64,000 nucleotides of DNA from Serratia inhibens (GTDB lineage: Bacteria; Pseudomonadota; Gammaproteobacteria; Enterobacterales; Enterobacteriaceae): positions 124,001 to 188,000 of the forward strand of contig NZ_QYYG01000003.1 of NCBI RefSeq assembly GCF_003591175.1, read 5' to 3'. Each line of letters begins with the position of its first letter. Positions within the stretch are counted from its first letter, which is position 1. The notes beneath the pieces were generated by a model that ran no database searches, was not told the origin of the DNA, and saw nothing but the letters and a program-made list of their open reading frames with translations. The translations under genes were made by a program, and so were the position numbers. Positions 38,020 to 49,078 of this stretch are shown one piece after another.

Positions 38020-40911
38020 ATGGAAAAGACAAACAGTCATCTCGATACCGCATACGACCCGAAAGAGATCGAACAGAAGCTGTACGATCACTGGGAAAAC
38101 CAGGGTTACTTCAAGCCAAACGGCGATACCAGCCAGGAAAGCTTCTGCATCATGATCCCGCCGCCGAACGTCACCGGCAGCCTGCACATGGGCCACGCTT
38201 TCCAGCAGACCATCATGGACACCATGATCCGCTACCAGCGCATGCAGGGGAAAAACACCCTGTGGCAGGCCGGTACCGACCATGCCGGTATCGCTACCCA
38301 GATGGTGGTTGAGCGCAAGATCGCCGCAGAAGAAAACAAAACCCGCCATGACTATGGCCGCGACGCGTTCATCGACAAAATCTGGCAGTGGAAAGCGGAA
38401 TCCGGCGGCACCATCACCCGCCAGATGCGCCGTCTGGGCAACTCCGTCGACTGGGAGCGCGAGCGCTTCACCATGGACGAAGGCCTGTCCAACGCGGTAC
38501 GCGAAGTGTTTGTCCGCCTGCACAAAGAAGATCTGATCTACCGCGGCAAGCGCCTGGTGAACTGGGATCCGAAACTGCGCACCGCCATCTCCGATCTGGA
38601 AGTGGAAAACCGCGAGTCCAAAGGCTCGATGTGGCACCTGCGCTACCCGCTGGCCGACGGCGCCAAAACCGCCGAAGGCAAAGATTATCTGGTGGTCGCC
38701 ACCACCCGTCCGGAAACCGTGCTCGGTGATACCGGCGTGGCGGTGAACCCGGAAGATCCGCGCTACAAAGACCTTATCGGCAAAGAAATCATTCTGCCGC
38801 TGGTTGGCCGCCGCATCCGCATCGTCGGCGACGAACACGCCGATATGGAAAAAGGCACCGGCTGCGTGAAAATCACCCCGGCGCACGACTTTAACGACTA
38901 CGAAGTCGGTAAACGTCACGGCCTGCCGATGATCAACATCCTGACTTTCGACGGCGATATCCGCCAGGAAGCGGAAGTGTTCAACACGCTCGGTGAAATC
39001 TGCACCGACTACTGCAACGAAATTCCGGCCCAGTACCGTGGCCTGGAGCGTTTCGCGGCGCGTAAAGCGGTGGTTGCCGCCTTTGAAGAATTGGGTCTGC
39101 TGGAAGAGATCAAACCGCACGACCTGACGGTGCCTTATGGCGACCGCGGCGGCGTGGTGATCGAGCCGATGCTGACCGACCAATGGTACGTGCGCACTGC
39201 ACCGCTGGCGAAAGTGGCGGTGGAAGCCGTTGAGCAAGGCGAAATTCAGTTCGTGCCGAAGCAGTACGAAAACATGTACTTCAGCTGGATGCGCGACATT
39301 CAGGACTGGTGCATCTCCCGTCAGCTGTGGTGGGGCCACCGCATTCCGGCCTGGTACGACGTGAACGGCAAAGTCTACGTTGGCCGCAGCGAAGAAGAAG
39401 TGCGCAGCGAAAACAACCTGGGCGCCGACGTGGTGCTGAACCAGGACGAAGACGTGCTGGACACCTGGTTCTCTTCCGGCCTGTGGACCTTCTCTACCCT
39501 GGGCTGGCCAGAGCAGACCGACGCGCTGAAAACCTTCCACCCGACCAGCGTGATGGTCAGCGGCTTCGACATCATCTTCTTCTGGATTGCGCGCATGATC
39601 ATGCTGACCATGCACTTCATGAAGGACGAAAACGGCAAGCCGCAGGTCCCGTTCAAGACGGTCTACATGACCGGCCTGATCCGCGACGACGAAGGGCAGA
39701 AAATGTCCAAGTCGAAAGGCAACGTCATCGATCCGCTGGACATGGTTGACGGCATCTCGCTGGAAGATCTGCTGGAAAAACGCACCGGCAACATGATGCA
39801 GCCGCAGCTGGCGGAAAAAATCCGCAAGCGCACCGAGAAGCAGTTCCCGAACGGTATCGAACCGCACGGCACCGACGCCCTGCGCTTCACCCTGGCGGCG
39901 CTGGCCTCTACCGGCCGTGACATTAACTGGGACATGAAGCGTCTGGAAGGCTACCGCAACTTCTGTAACAAGCTGTGGAACGCCAGCCGCTTTGTGCTGA
40001 TGAACGCGGAAGGTCAAGACTGCGGCTTCAACGGCGGCGAGAAAGTGCTGTCGCTGGCGGACCGCTGGATCCTGGCCGAATTCAACCGCACGGTGAAGGC
40101 TTACCGCGAAGCGCTGGACACCTATCGCTTCGATCTGGCCGCCAACATTCTGTATGAATTCACCTGGAACCAGTTCTGCGACTGGTATCTGGAGCTGACC
40201 AAGCCGGTGGTAAGCAACGGCAGCGAAGCGGAACAGCGCGGCACTCGCCACACGCTGATCACCGTGCTGGAAGCCCTGCTGCGCCTGGCGCACCCGGTGA
40301 TCCCGTTCATTACCGAAACCATCTGGCAGCGCGTGAAAACCCTGACCGGCGAAACCGCAGCGGCTCTTCAAAACGAAAGCATCATGCTGCAGCCGTTCCC
40401 AGAGTACGACGCCGCGCTGGAAGACACGCAGGCGCTGAACGACCTGGAGTGGATCAAGCAGGCGATCACCGCGGTGCGCAACATCCGCGCCGAGATGAAC
40501 ATCGCGCCGAGCAAACAGCTGGACGTGCTGCTGCGCAACTGCAACGCCGATGCCCAGCGCCGCGTGCTGGAGAACCAGAGCTTTATCGAGCGTCTGGCGC
40601 GCCTGGCATCCATCACCCTGCTGCCTGCGGGCGAGAAAGGCCCGCTCTCGGTCACCAAGCTGGTGGACGGCGCCGAGTTGCTGATCCCTATGGCCGGCTT
40701 TATCGATAAAGACGCCGAAATCGCGCGTCTGTCGAAAGAGATGGGCAAGCTGGATGCGGAAATCGCGTCGATCGAAGGCAAGCTGTCGAACGAAGGCTTT
40801 GTGGCGCGCGCACCGGAAGCGGTGGTCGCCAAAGAGCGCGAGCGTCTGGCGGCCTGTAAAGAAGGCAAAGTGAAGCTGCTGGAACAGCAGGCGACCATCG
40901 CCGCGCTGTAA
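38020..40911 (+). CDS. valS: Valyl-tRNA synthetase
   Basis: A 963-residue class Ia synthetase. The HIGH motif appears in [13 protein letters not shown] (about 42-54), the editing CP1 domain is at about 190-370 ([15 protein letters not shown]), and KMSKS is in [10 protein letters not shown] near 565. A C-terminal coiled coil (about 890-963, [25 protein letters not shown]) clamps the tRNA. It charges tRNA-Val and edits threonine. Length is slightly above E. coli ValS (951). A terminator hairpin follows. Confidence 0.97.
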   Translation: MEKTNSHLDTAYDPKEIEQKLYDHWENQGYFKPNGDTSQESFCIMIPPPNVTGSLHMGHAFQQTIMDTMIRYQRMQGKNTLWQAGTDHAGIATQMVVERKIAAEENKTRHDYGRDAFIDKIWQWKAESGGTITRQMRRLGNSVDWERERFTMDEGLSNAVREVFVRLHKEDLIYRGKRLVNWDPKLRTAISDLEVENRESKGSMWHLRYPLADGAKTAEGKDYLVVATTRPETVLGDTGVAVNPEDPRYKDLIGKEIILPLVGRRIRIVGDEHADMEKGTGCVKITPAHDFNDYEVGKRHGLPMINILTFDGDIRQEAEVFNTLGEICTDYCNEIPAQYRGLERFAARKAVVAAFEELGLLEEIKPHDLTVPYGDRGGVVIEPMLTDQWYVRTAPLAKVAVEAVEQGEIQFVPKQYENMYFSWMRDIQDWCISRQLWWGHRIPAWYDVNGKVYVGRSEEEVRSENNLGADVVLNQDEDVLDTWFSSGLWTFSTLGWPEQTDALKTFHPTSVMVSGFDIIFFWIARMIMLTMHFMKDENGKPQVPFKTVYMTGLIRDDEGQKMSKSKGNVIDPLDMVDGISLEDLLEKRTGNMMQPQLAEKIRKRTEKQFPNGIEPHGTDALRFTLAALASTGRDINWDMKRLEGYRNFCNKLWNASRFVLMNAEGQDCGFNGGEKVLSLADRWILAEFNRTVKAYREALDTYRFDLAANILYEFTWNQFCDWYLELTKPVVSNGSEAEQRGTRHTLITVLEALLRLAHPVIPFITETIWQRVKTLTGETAAALQNESIMLQPFPEYDAALEDTQALNDLEWIKQAITAVRNIRAEMNIAPSKQLDVLLRNCNADAQRRVLENQSFIERLARLASITLLPAGEKGPLSVTKLVDGAELLIPMAGFIDKDAEIARLSKEMGKLDAEIASIEGKLSNEGFVARAPEAVVAKERERLAACKEGKVKLLEQQATIAAL

Positions 40912-40939
40912 CGGCTGCGGGTTGGTGGCAACAGCTGAA

Positions 40940-40968
40940 AACAGCGGGGATCTCCCCGCTGTTTTTTT
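40940..40968 (+). terminator. Terminator after valS
   Basis: ACAGCGGGGA and TCCCCGCTGT form a 10-bp stem with a two-base tip (in practice a 4-base loop), followed by seven T residues. Confidence 0.9.
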
Positions 40969-41107
40969 ATCGCCGTTGCATCCGGCCCGGTTAAGATGTT
41001 ATTACAAGGTGAAAGGCAACGTCCCATATGGACGCCGCCAGGGTATAAACCCGGCGCGTTTTTGTCTGCACCAAAAATGATATTCCGGAACCATTCAGGT
41101 TCTTTTT

Positions 41108-41626
41108 ATGGCGAGTGTAAACATGACAACAGCAACCCCAGTGCGTCTTCTGGTGCGCCCAATAACGGCCGACGACAATGCCGCTATTGCTAACGTCATT
41201 CGCGAAGTCTCCGCCGAGCACGGTTTGACGGCGGATAAAGGCTATACCGTTTCCGACCCCAATCTGGACGTCTTGTATCAGCTCTACAGCCTGCCGCGCA
41301 GCGCTTATTGGGTGATAGAAGTCGACGGTCAGATTGCCGGCGGCGGCGGCATTGCCCCGCTGCAGGGCGGTGAAGACGATATTTGCGAATTACAGAAAAT
41401 GTATTTTCTGCCGGTTTTGCGCGGCAAGGGCCTGGCGAAACGCCTGGCGTTAGAAGCCCTGGAGTTTGCCCGTCAACAGGGCTTCCGCTGTTGTTATTTA
41501 GAAACCACCGCCAGTCTGACGCAGGCCATCGGACTGTATGAGCATCTGGGCTTCGAACACATCGACTGCGCCATGGGCACCACCGGCCACGTCGACTGCG
41601 AAGTGACCATGCTGAAAACGCTTTAA
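41108..41626 (+). CDS. yjgM: GNAT N-acetyltransferase YjgM
   Basis: A 172-residue GNAT protein. [32 protein letters not shown] and the acetyl-CoA site [29 protein letters not shown] are almost identical to E. coli YjgM, as is the tail [13 protein letters not shown]. YjgM also lies beside valS in E. coli, supporting orthology; it has been linked to O-acetylserine or related substrates, but the reaction is not firmly set. Start 41108 has AGG eight bases upstream; ATG 41123 is an alternative. Confidence 0.88.
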   Translation: MASVNMTTATPVRLLVRPITADDNAAIANVIREVSAEHGLTADKGYTVSDPNLDVLYQLYSLPRSAYWVIEVDGQIAGGGGIAPLQGGEDDICELQKMYFLPVLRGKGLAKRLALEALEFARQQGFRCCYLETTASLTQAIGLYEHLGFEHIDCAMGTTGHVDCEVTMLKTL

Positions 41627-41642
41627 TCAGAGTTGGTTGTAA

Positions 41643-41711
41643 GCCCGAGATACTCGGGCCTAGCGCACCGAGGGGCGCTCCGACGGCCAAGGCCGTTACG
41701 ACCCCTTCGGC
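41643..41711. repeat. REP-like palindromic intergenic unit
   Basis: GCCCGAG-ATA-CTCGGGC (41643-41659) is followed by a second foldback in which CCGAGGGG pairs with CCCCTTCGG around an inner CGGCC-AA-GGCCG hairpin. It lies between convergent yjgM and the acyltransferase and may end both transcripts. Confidence 0.6.
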
Positions 41712-41736
41712 ACGCTCTCCCTAATAACGGACTTTG

Positions 41737-42762
41737 TCAGCCTTCTGGCAGATCCCGCCTTGAATCTGTTTTCCCCCCCATCCCCCCGCTTTTGATCGCC
41801 CACTCAATCCGGCTCAGTACCAGGCTGGTGAGGTACGACACCAGGATCAACAACAGCAGCACCAGCGGCGTATAGCGCGGCGCAAAAATCAGTTTCTGGG
41901 TGAAGTAATAGCAGTAGAAGCTGTGGGTCAGCCACATGTACATCGAATGTTTGCCCAGCTCAACCACCACCTTGTTCACCCTGCTGCCCAGCGCGTCGGC
42001 GGTTTTCATCATCGCGATAATAAACAGCGGCGTCACCAGCAGCAGCCCCGGATTATGGGCAACGATAAACACCGCCACGGTTACCACCAGCAAGATCAAC
42101 GGATGGGTGCGCCCCAGCGTGGCTATCAGCTTCGCCAGCCACGAGCCCGCCGGGGCCTGTTGGGTACGGCCAAACACCATGCCAAAACCAAAAGGCAGCA
42201 GCCAGGTGCAATATTCGATCAGCACCTGCGGCGCCCAAGGGAAATACTGCAATCCCTTGCCGCACATCGCCGCAGCAAACAGCACGCCCAACAAGGCCGT
42301 CGTATTCAGTTTCGACAACAGCGGCAACGAGAGCACATACAGAACATAAAGTTTGAAGAACCACCACTCGCTGTTATAGGTGGATTTGAGGCCAATAAAG
42401 TTTTCAATAAACAGCGATGGCGAAAGGGAATATCTTTCACCCGGAAAGAAAATGATGCCGATCGGCACAAAGATAAACAACACTATCCAGTAGCTGATAT
42501 ATAAATTCTTCAGCTTGCCCCAGATATATTTAAAAGAAATTTCTTTTTTAAGTGAAAAGCCATAACCGGACAAGAACAGGAACATCGACACGCAAATCTT
42601 GCCGAACAGGCCAAGATACATCTCAATGTCTATCCCGTTAACAATATGATATACCGAAATATCAGGGCTAATTCGGCCTGGATAAGCGAACAGGTGATGG
42701 ACCAACATCAGAATGATGGCAATCCCTTTTAAATAATTAGACTTATTAATTGAAATTTCCAT
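41737..42762 (-). CDS. Membrane acyltransferase, family 3
   Basis: A 341-residue integral membrane protein with about ten hydrophobic segments and the acyltransferase-3 signatures: N-terminal YLKGIAIILMLVHHLF (catalytic His in the first helix), FLFLSGYGFS, and WWFFKLYVLYVLSLPLL. Family members move acetyl or other acyl groups onto periplasmic sugars such as O-antigen. The gene is AT-rich near its 5' end and has no polysaccharide neighbours, so it is probably an acquired single-gene modification function. The substrate is unknown. Confidence 0.82.
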   Translation of the reverse strand: MEISINKSNYLKGIAIILMLVHHLFAYPGRISPDISVYHIVNGIDIEMYLGLFGKICVSMFLFLSGYGFSLKKEISFKYIWGKLKNLYISYWIVLFIFVPIGIIFFPGERYSLSPSLFIENFIGLKSTYNSEWWFFKLYVLYVLSLPLLSKLNTTALLGVLFAAAMCGKGLQYFPWAPQVLIEYCTWLLPFGFGMVFGRTQQAPAGSWLAKLIATLGRTHPLILLVVTVAVFIVAHNPGLLLVTPLFIIAMMKTADALGSRVNKVVVELGKHSMYMWLTHSFYCYYFTQKLIFAPRYTPLVLLLLILVSYLTSLVLSRIEWAIKSGGMGGKTDSRRDLPEG

Positions 42763-43164
42763 ATTTCTTAATATATTATCCGCTATCAGGTGTCGTTATC
42801 ATATAGCAGCCCCCATTTTCTGACACTTCCTTTCTAATCGGATTAATCCCATATTTAATTTCCCGGTAAAAAACAAAGGCACAGCGTTTTTATTAACGCG
42901 TTTTTCCCACTCTGGTTGCCTTTTTTTGTTATCCCACGCCACCAAAACCCGGCCCGAAACCAGGAATCAAAAATCATTAACATGGTCATATTTTAATTAA
43001 TTTGTTAAATACAAATAAAATCAAATAGATAATAACAAAACAAAAATCAATCATCATATTTTTTGTGATATTCATTAACAAATTAACGATCACAAATTGA
43101 CCTCTTGCCGCCTTGCGATACTCTGCCCTGACAGGCTTATGCCGCATTCGCACGGAGAAGGGTC
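42763..43164. other. 402-bp AT-rich intergenic region
   Basis: No gene is seen. The sequence is strikingly AT-rich compared with its right flank and contains an inverted pair TTTGTGA (43062-43068) and TCACAAA (43090-43096). It probably carries the divergent promoters of the acyltransferase and the GMC oxidoreductase and may be bound by H-NS-like proteins. Confidence 0.4.
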
Positions 43165-44772
43165 ATGTCGGAAAACGCTTTTGATTACATCATTGTCGGC
43201 GCAGGCTCCGCCGGCTGCGTGCTGGCGGCGCAGCTGATCCGCCGTACCCAGGCGCGGGTACTGCTGCTGGAAGCCGGCGGCGACGACAATAACCTGTTCA
43301 TCAAGATGCCGGCCGGCGTGGCGAAAATCATCGCCAAAAAAAGCTGGCCGTATGAAACCGAACCGGAGCCGCACGCCAACAACCGCCGCATGCAAATTGC
43401 CCAGGGCAAAGTGTTGGGCGGCAGCAGCTCGGTCAACGGCATGATCTACATTCGCGGCCAGCGGCAGGATTACGACGAATGGGCCGAACGTTACGGCTGC
43501 GTCGGCTGGGGCTATCAGGATGTGCTGCCCTATTTCAAACGTGCCGAGGCCAACGAGAGCCTGTCCGACGCTTATCACGGCGGCGAGGGGCTGCTGCCGG
43601 TCAGCGAGAACCGCTACCGCCACCCGCTCAGCATGGCGTTTATCCGCGCCGGCCAGGAGCTAAACCTGCCTTACCGCAACGATTTCAACGGCGACAGCCA
43701 GCACGGCGTGGGGTTTTACCAAACCACCACCCATAACGGCGAACGCGCCAGCACCGCCCGCACCTATCTGAAAGCGGTACGTAACGACCAACGGCTGGTG
43801 GTGAAACTGAACGCGCTGGTGCATCGGGTCGTGTTCGACGGCAACATGGCCACCGGCGTGGTGTATAGCCAGAACGGCGGCAGCGAAGTCACCGCCCATG
43901 CCGCGAAAGAAGTGATCCTCAGCGCCGGCGCGGTAGGCTCGCCGAAGATCCTGATGCTGTCCGGCATCGGGCCACGCGAGCACCTGCAACAGCTGGGGAT
44001 CGAACCGCGTGCGGACTTGCCGGTGGGCAAGAACTTTCACGATCACCTGCATATGTCGATCAACGTCAGCACCCGTGAACCGGTCAGCCTGTACGGGGCC
44101 GATCGCGGCCTGCAGGCGCTGCGCCACGGCACTGAATGGCTGGCGTTCCGCAGCGGCGTGCTCACCTCCAACGTGCTGGAAGGCGCCGCCTTCACCGACA
44201 GCCTGGGCGACGGCCGGCCGGACGTGCAGATCCACTTTCTGCCGCTGCTGGACAGCTGGGACGACGTGCCCGGCGAGCCGCTGCCGGACATTCACGGCTT
44301 CACGCTGAAGGTCGGCTACCTGCAACCGAAGGCGCGCGGCGAAGTGCTGCTGCGCAGCCGCGATCCGCGCGATCCGGTCAAGCTGCACGCCAATTACCTC
44401 GGCCACCCGGAAGATCTGGCCGGCAACGTGCGCGCGGTGAAGTTCGGCCTGCGCTTCCTGCAAACCGCCGCCCTCAAGCCGATCGTCAAAGATCTGCTGA
44501 TGCCGCAACCGGCGTGGCTGAACGATGAAGCGCAACTGGAGGAGTTCGTGCGTAACTTCTGCAAAACGGTGTATCACCCGGTAGGCAGTTGCCGCATGGG
44601 CCCGTCGCCGCAGGACTCGGTGACCGATCTGCAACTGCGGGTACACGGCTTTGAACGGCTCCGGGTGATCGATTGCTCGGTGATGCCGCAGGTGACCAGC
44701 GGCAACACCAATGCGCCGACCATCATGCTGGCGGAAAAAGCGGTGGATTTGCTGCTGGGCGCGCCGCAATAA
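43165..44772 (+). CDS. GMC-family FAD oxidoreductase (alcohol/choline dehydrogenase-like)
   Basis: A 535-residue flavoenzyme. The FAD-binding Rossmann motif is IIVGAGSAGCVLA (about 10-22), GMC signature 1 is GKVLGGSSSVNGMIYIRG (about 82-99), and signature 2 is SAGAVGSPKILMLSGIG. Catalytic C-terminal His/Asn pair is in YHPVGSCRMG and SGNTNAPTIMLAEKA. It oxidises an alcohol such as choline or another primary alcohol; BetA proper is clustered with betB/betI, which are missing here, so the substrate is open. Good AGAAGG ribosome site before ATG 43165. It converges on miaE. Confidence 0.88.
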   Translation: MSENAFDYIIVGAGSAGCVLAAQLIRRTQARVLLLEAGGDDNNLFIKMPAGVAKIIAKKSWPYETEPEPHANNRRMQIAQGKVLGGSSSVNGMIYIRGQRQDYDEWAERYGCVGWGYQDVLPYFKRAEANESLSDAYHGGEGLLPVSENRYRHPLSMAFIRAGQELNLPYRNDFNGDSQHGVGFYQTTTHNGERASTARTYLKAVRNDQRLVVKLNALVHRVVFDGNMATGVVYSQNGGSEVTAHAAKEVILSAGAVGSPKILMLSGIGPREHLQQLGIEPRADLPVGKNFHDHLHMSINVSTREPVSLYGADRGLQALRHGTEWLAFRSGVLTSNVLEGAAFTDSLGDGRPDVQIHFLPLLDSWDDVPGEPLPDIHGFTLKVGYLQPKARGEVLLRSRDPRDPVKLHANYLGHPEDLAGNVRAVKFGLRFLQTAALKPIVKDLLMPQPAWLNDEAQLEEFVRNFCKTVYHPVGSCRMGPSPQDSVTDLQLRVHGFERLRVIDCSVMPQVTSGNTNAPTIMLAEKAVDLLLGAPQ

Positions 44773-44787
44773 GGGAACGCCCGGCGG

Positions 44788-45561
44788 TCAGGCGGCTGCG
44801 GGCACGCCGCTGTGGAAACGCAGCTCGCTGTCCGGCGACAGGATCAGCGCCGCTTCAATGCGGCCGAAGTGGGCCACCCGCTCGCTGATGTCGCCGCCGG
44901 CAATCTGTTCGGCCAGTGTCAGGTAATCCTGATAATGCCGTGCCTCGGAGCGCAGCAACGAGACGTAGAAACGGTTTAACTCGTCGTCCAGGTGCGGTGC
45001 CAGCCGGGCGAAGCGTTCGCAGGAGCGCGCTTCGATATAGGCGCCGCAGATCAGCTTGTCGATCAACGTGGCCGGATCGTGGGTGCGAACCTCGCGGATC
45101 ATGCCTTTGGCATAGCGGCTGGCGGTGATTTTCTTGTAGGGGATGCGCCGCGCCTGCATGATCTCCAGCACCTGCGAGAAGTGGTGCAGCTCTTCTTTGA
45201 TCAGCAGCACCATCTTGTCCGCCAGTTCCTGGCCGTAGGCCGAACCGTTTTTCGGCAAGATTTTCCTGGTGAACTGGCCCTGGCGGAACAACGCTTCCGG
45301 CTCGCCCTGCGCTTCATGCAGAAAGGCCTCGTAAGGCCTGAGCAACGCCAGCAAGGCATCGCCGCTCTCTTTGTCCGCCACGTAGCGACGGATCAGCCAC
45401 ATGCCGGTCTGCGCCGCTTTCAGCTCGCACACCATATGGTCAGTCAGCAACAGCGGCAGGTTTTCCGGACGGCGCGCAGCGTCGATCCAGGCATCAGGCG
45501 TTTCACAGTGCAGGAAGTTTAAAATCGGGGATAACAGGGATTGGTATTTCATCAGCTTCAA
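44788..45561 (-). CDS. miaE: tRNA 2-methylthio-N6-isopentenyladenosine hydroxylase MiaE
   Basis: A 257-residue non-haem diiron monooxygenase. The iron-binding carboxylate/histidine set is spread over CELKAAQ, KEELHHFSQV, EARSCERF and RSEARHYQDY, the pattern of MiaE. It hydroxylates the isopentenyl group of ms2i6A37 in tRNAs reading UNN codons, using O2. MiaE is present in Salmonella and Serratia but not in E. coli K-12, which fits. ATG 45561 and 45552 are both possible starts. It lies 35 bp after rraB on the same strand. Confidence 0.92.
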   Translation of the reverse strand: MKLMKYQSLLSPILNFLHCETPDAWIDAARRPENLPLLLTDHMVCELKAAQTGMWLIRRYVADKESGDALLALLRPYEAFLHEAQGEPEALFRQGQFTRKILPKNGSAYGQELADKMVLLIKEELHHFSQVLEIMQARRIPYKKITASRYAKGMIREVRTHDPATLIDKLICGAYIEARSCERFARLAPHLDDELNRFYVSLLRSEARHYQDYLTLAEQIAGGDISERVAHFGRIEAALILSPDSELRFHSGVPAAA

Positions 45562-45596
45562 TTAGGGGCCGGCTAGCGCCGGCCCACAGAAATTAA

Positions 45597-46025
45597 TCAG
45601 TGGCGTTTGCCGTCGTCGTCTTCGTCGATCAATTCACCGTCTTCTTCATCATCCTCACCGTCTTCACCGTTCGGATCTTCGTAGTAGGTGCCCCAACCGT
45701 CGTAGTTAACGCCGCAACGTTCCGCCAGCGCCACCAACTGCTCTACCTGGGTGTCGATCAGTTCGGCGTTCAGGCCGACTTCGCTGATCACGTCGCAGCA
45801 CATCACCAGCGTGCCGTCTTCCACTTCCAGCTCTTCGGCGTCGGTCACTTCGTAGCCCAGCTTGAAGGCTTCGACAGCGGCCTGCTCCAGCACTTCAAAC
45901 TTTTCAGCAGAGAAATGGTGTTCGATGGTGTAGAGCGCATCCGGATCGCTGCCGTCTTCCAGCAGTTCTTCGATGATCAGGCGGGTCTCTTCACGTTGTT
46001 CTTCCAGCTGTTCGCGGTTTGCCAT
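45597..46025 (-). CDS. rraB: Ribonuclease E inhibitor RraB
   Basis: A 142-residue acidic protein colinear with E. coli Rra[42 protein letters not shown] and [14 protein letters not shown]. The very acidic C-terminal tail ([19 protein letters not shown]) is typical. RraB binds the C-terminal region of RNase E and changes its mRNA cleavage. It is divergent from argF, as in E. coli. Confidence 0.94.
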   Translation of the reverse strand: MANREQLEEQREETRLIIEELLEDGSDPDALYTIEHHFSAEKFEVLEQAAVEAFKLGYEVTDAEELEVEDGTLVMCCDVISEVGLNAELIDTQVEQLVALAERCGVNYDGWGTYYEDPNGEDGEDDEEDGELIDEDDDGKRH

Positions 46026-46126
46026 GCCTATATCCTCAAGTCAAATGGCCTGTATTCCTTCTATTTTCACACACCGCCGTCATAGCTGCCACGATAAACG
46101 TGAAAGATTTCTTCTGCGGGGTTGAA

Positions 46127-46165
46127 ATTGAATATTCATACATATAAAGTGAATTTTAATTCAAT
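46127..46165 (+). promoter_or_regulatory. Tandem ARG boxes (ArgR operator)
   Basis: Two 18-bp ARG boxes separated by 3 bp: box 1 at 46127-46144 (TGAAT-ATTC-ATACA, one mismatch) and box 2 at 46148-46165 (TGAAT-TTTA-ATTCA, perfect). Spacing is exactly that bound by an ArgR hexamer with arginine. It lies 33 bp before argF. Confidence 0.92.
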
Positions 46166-46197
46166 TGAAACGATCAGGACATGCGGAAATGAGTACG

Positions 46198-47208
46198 ATG
46201 AACCCGTTCTACAAACGTCACTTTCTGAGGTTAATGGATTTCACGCCGGCAGAGCTGCTGGCGCTGTTGCGGCTTTCGGCCGAATTGAAGCAGGCCAAAA
46301 AGCAGGGTAAGGAAACGCGGCGTCTGCAGGGCAAGAACATTGCGCTCATCTTCGAAAAAGACTCGACCCGCACCCGTTGCTCTTTCGAAGTTGCCGCTTT
46401 CGATCAGGGCGCCCAGGTCACCTATCTCGGCCCAAGCGGCAGCCAGATCGGCCATAAGGAATCGATGAAAGACACCGCCCGCGTGTTGGGCCGGATGTAC
46501 GACGGTATTCAATACCGCGGTTACGGCCAGCATCTGGTGGAAACCCTGGCCACCCATGCCGGCGTGCCGGTGTGGAACGGGCTGACCAATGAATTCCACC
46601 CAACCCAGCTGCTGGCGGACCTGCTCACCGTACAGGAACAGTTGCCGGGCAAACCTTTGAGCGAGGTGAAATTCGCTTACCTCGGCGACACGCGCAACAA
46701 CATGGGCAACACCTTGCTGGAAGCTGCCGCGTTGGCGGGCATGGATCTGCGCCTGGTGGCACCGAAAGCCTGTTGGCCGCAGCCGGAACTGGTGGCCGAG
46801 TGCCAGGCGCTGGCGCAACAGACCGGCGCCAAGATCACCCTGACCGAAGACATTGCCGAAGGGGTGAAAGACGCGGATTTCCTGTACACCGACGTGTGGG
46901 TGTCGATGGGCGAACCGAAAGAAACCTGGCAGGAGCGGATCGCGCTGCTGAAACCCTATCAGGTCAATATGGCGATGGTGAAACTGACCGGTAACCCGAA
47001 CGTCAAATTCCTGCATTGCTTGCCGGCGTTTCACGACGACCAAACCACCCTCGGCAAACAGATGGCGGAACAATACGGGCTGCAGGGTGGCATGGAAGTC
47101 ACCGATGAAGTGTTCGAATCTGCGCACAGCGTGGTGTTCGATCAGGCCGAAAACCGCCTGCACACCATCAAGGCGGTGATGGTCGCCACGCTGAGCGAAA
47201 CCATTTAA
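46198..47208 (+). CDS. argF: Ornithine carbamoyltransferase
   Basis: A 336-residue transcarbamylase. The carbamoyl-phosphate motif is [12 protein letters not shown] (about 52-63), with HPTQLLAD and the ornithine-binding HCLPAFHDD near residue 273. It makes citrulline from ornithine in arginine synthesis. The N terminus [15 protein letters not shown] matches E. coli ArgI (MSGFYHKHFLKLLDF), so ATG 46198 is preferred; ATG 46189 (MSTMNPF) is the alternative. The rraB/arg gene layout is that of E. coli argI; the enzyme could equally be called ArgI. ArgR control is shown by the tandem boxes upstream. Confidence 0.94.
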   Translation: MNPFYKRHFLRLMDFTPAELLALLRLSAELKQAKKQGKETRRLQGKNIALIFEKDSTRTRCSFEVAAFDQGAQVTYLGPSGSQIGHKESMKDTARVLGRMYDGIQYRGYGQHLVETLATHAGVPVWNGLTNEFHPTQLLADLLTVQEQLPGKPLSEVKFAYLGDTRNNMGNTLLEAAALAGMDLRLVAPKACWPQPELVAECQALAQQTGAKITLTEDIAEGVKDADFLYTDVWVSMGEPKETWQERIALLKPYQVNMAMVKLTGNPNVKFLHCLPAFHDDQTTLGKQMAEQYGLQGGMEVTDEVFESAHSVVFDQAENRLHTIKAVMVATLSETI

Positions 47209-47448
47209 AGCATATTGCCGGGGCGCGTCACGCACAGGCAATGGGGCGCGCAGGCCTGCCGGCTTGCGCGCCCCAACCCCTTCCCCGCTCTGGCAACCCC
47301 CGGCCGGCGCGCCTAATATATTCTTGTCATATCAAATAGCCGATTGACCTTTGCCAGCCTTGGGCAAAGGTTCTACCGTGGTGCGAAAACCAACGATAAC
47401 AAACACTTCTCAGCACTGCCGCGCAGTGCCCTCAGGGGATACACACCG

Positions 47449-49017
47449 ATGAACGCCAAAGTCCTGCCGCTGTTAATGCTTGCCGCTCTGTCCGCCTCTG
47501 CGCTCGCCGCCACCCCGCCCAACACGCTGGTGGTAGTGCAATCGCTGGACGATATCGTCAGCCTGGATCCGGCGGAGGCCAACGAGCTGTCCAGCATCCA
47601 GACCGTGCCCAGCCTGTATCAGCGGCTGGTGCAGGCGGATCGCGACGATCCGGCGAAAGTGGTGCCGGTGCTGGCGGAAAGCTGGCAGGGCGATGCGGCG
47701 GCAAAAACCCTGACAATCAAGCTGCGCCCGCAGGCGGCGTTCGCCTCCGGCAACCCGCTGACCGTCGACGACGTGATCTTCTCCTACAGCCGCGCGGTGA
47801 AAATGAACAAATCGCCGGCCTTTATCCTCAACGTGCTCGGCTGGCAGCCGGACAATATCGACGCGCAGCTGAAAAAGATCGACGAGCACAGCCTGCAACT
47901 GAGCTGGACGGCTGACGTCAGCCCGGCGGTAGCGCTGAACATTCTCTCTACGCCGATCGCCTCGATCGTCGACAGCAAGGCGGTACAGCCGAACGCCAAA
48001 GACGGCGACTACGGCAATGCCTGGCTGAAGATGCACTCCGCCGGTAGCGGGCCGTTTAAAATGCGCGTCTACCAGCCGCATCAGGCGATCGTGCTGGACG
48101 CCAATTCAACCTCGCCGGGCAGCAAGCCGCTGCTGCACAGCATCATCATTAAAAGCGTGCCGGACCCGGCCACCCGCCGCCTGCTGATCCAGCAAGGCGA
48201 CGCCGATGTGGCGCGTGAGCTTGGCCCGGACCAGACCCTGGCGTTAAAAAATCAGCCGGGCGTGAAGGTGTTGGAAATCCCGTCCGCCGAGCAGAACTAT
48301 TTAGTGTTCAATACCGGCAACGCCGCCAATCCGCTGCTGAAAAACCCGGCCTTCTGGGAGGCAGCGCGTTATCTGATCGATTATCAGGGCATCACCAGGG
48401 ATCTGCTGAAGGGCCAATATTTTGTGCATCAGAGCTTCCTGCCGATCGGGCTGCCGGGCGCGCTGGAAGACAACCCGTTCGGCTTCGATCCGGCCAAAGC
48501 CAGGGCGATCCTGGCCAAGGCCGGCATCACCAACGCAGCCCTGACGCTGGACGTGGAGAACAAGCCGCCGTTTATCACCATCGCCCAGGCGTTGCAGGCC
48601 AGTTTTGCCCAAGGCGGCGTGAAGCTGGACCTGTTGCCGGCCGCCGGCAGCCAGGTGTATTCGCGGGTGCGCGCCAAACAGCACCAGGCAGCGATCCGTT
48701 TGTGGATCCCGGACTACTTCGACGCTCACTCCAACGCCAGCGCCTTCGCCTATAACGACGGCAAGGCCAGCACGGTAGCGGGCCTCAATGGCTGGCAGAT
48801 CCCGCAGCTCAGCAAGCAGACGCTGGCGGCGGTGGCCGAAGCCGATCCGGCCAAACGCACTGCGCTGTACACCGCCATGCAGCAGGAGCTGCAACGCAGT
48901 TCGCCGTATGTGTTTATCGATCAGGCCAAAACCGAAGTGGTGCTGCGCGATAACGTCAAAGGCTACCAACAGGGTCTGAACGCCGACATGGTCTACTACG
49001 ATCGCGTCAGCAAATAA
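47449..49017 (+). CDS. Periplasmic peptide-type ABC substrate-binding protein
   Basis: A 522-residue family 5 solute-binding protein (DppA/OppA fold). A signal peptide (MNAKVLPLLMLAALSASALA) is followed by TPPNTLVVVQSLDDIVSLDPAEAN and AAFASGNPLTVDDVIFSYSR, the usual start of the family. The ribosome site CAGGGGA before ATG 47449 sets the start; the frame extends upstream without homology. It binds di- or oligopeptides, nickel or similar ligands. No permease or ATPase genes are adjacent, so it must serve a transporter encoded elsewhere. Confidence 0.85.
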   Translation: MNAKVLPLLMLAALSASALAATPPNTLVVVQSLDDIVSLDPAEANELSSIQTVPSLYQRLVQADRDDPAKVVPVLAESWQGDAAAKTLTIKLRPQAAFASGNPLTVDDVIFSYSRAVKMNKSPAFILNVLGWQPDNIDAQLKKIDEHSLQLSWTADVSPAVALNILSTPIASIVDSKAVQPNAKDGDYGNAWLKMHSAGSGPFKMRVYQPHQAIVLDANSTSPGSKPLLHSIIIKSVPDPATRRLLIQQGDADVARELGPDQTLALKNQPGVKVLEIPSAEQNYLVFNTGNAANPLLKNPAFWEAARYLIDYQGITRDLLKGQYFVHQSFLPIGLPGALEDNPFGFDPAKARAILAKAGITNAALTLDVENKPPFITIAQALQASFAQGGVKLDLLPAAGSQVYSRVRAKQHQAAIRLWIPDYFDAHSNASAFAYNDGKASTVAGLNGWQIPQLSKQTLAAVAEADPAKRTALYTAMQQELQRSSPYVFIDQAKTEVVLRDNVKGYQQGLNADMVYYDRVSK

Positions 49018-49078
49018 CCGGCGGGCGGCCATCGCCGGCCAATCGATTGCGAAGCGGCAAAAATCGGCGTTTTAGCGC

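Noticed and set aside
37876-40371. Very long open frame antisense to valS
   Set aside because: It is a shadow of GC-rich codon usage, lacks a ribosome site and any recognisable domain, and the same occurs opposite btsT, mgtA, ascB and the GMC gene.
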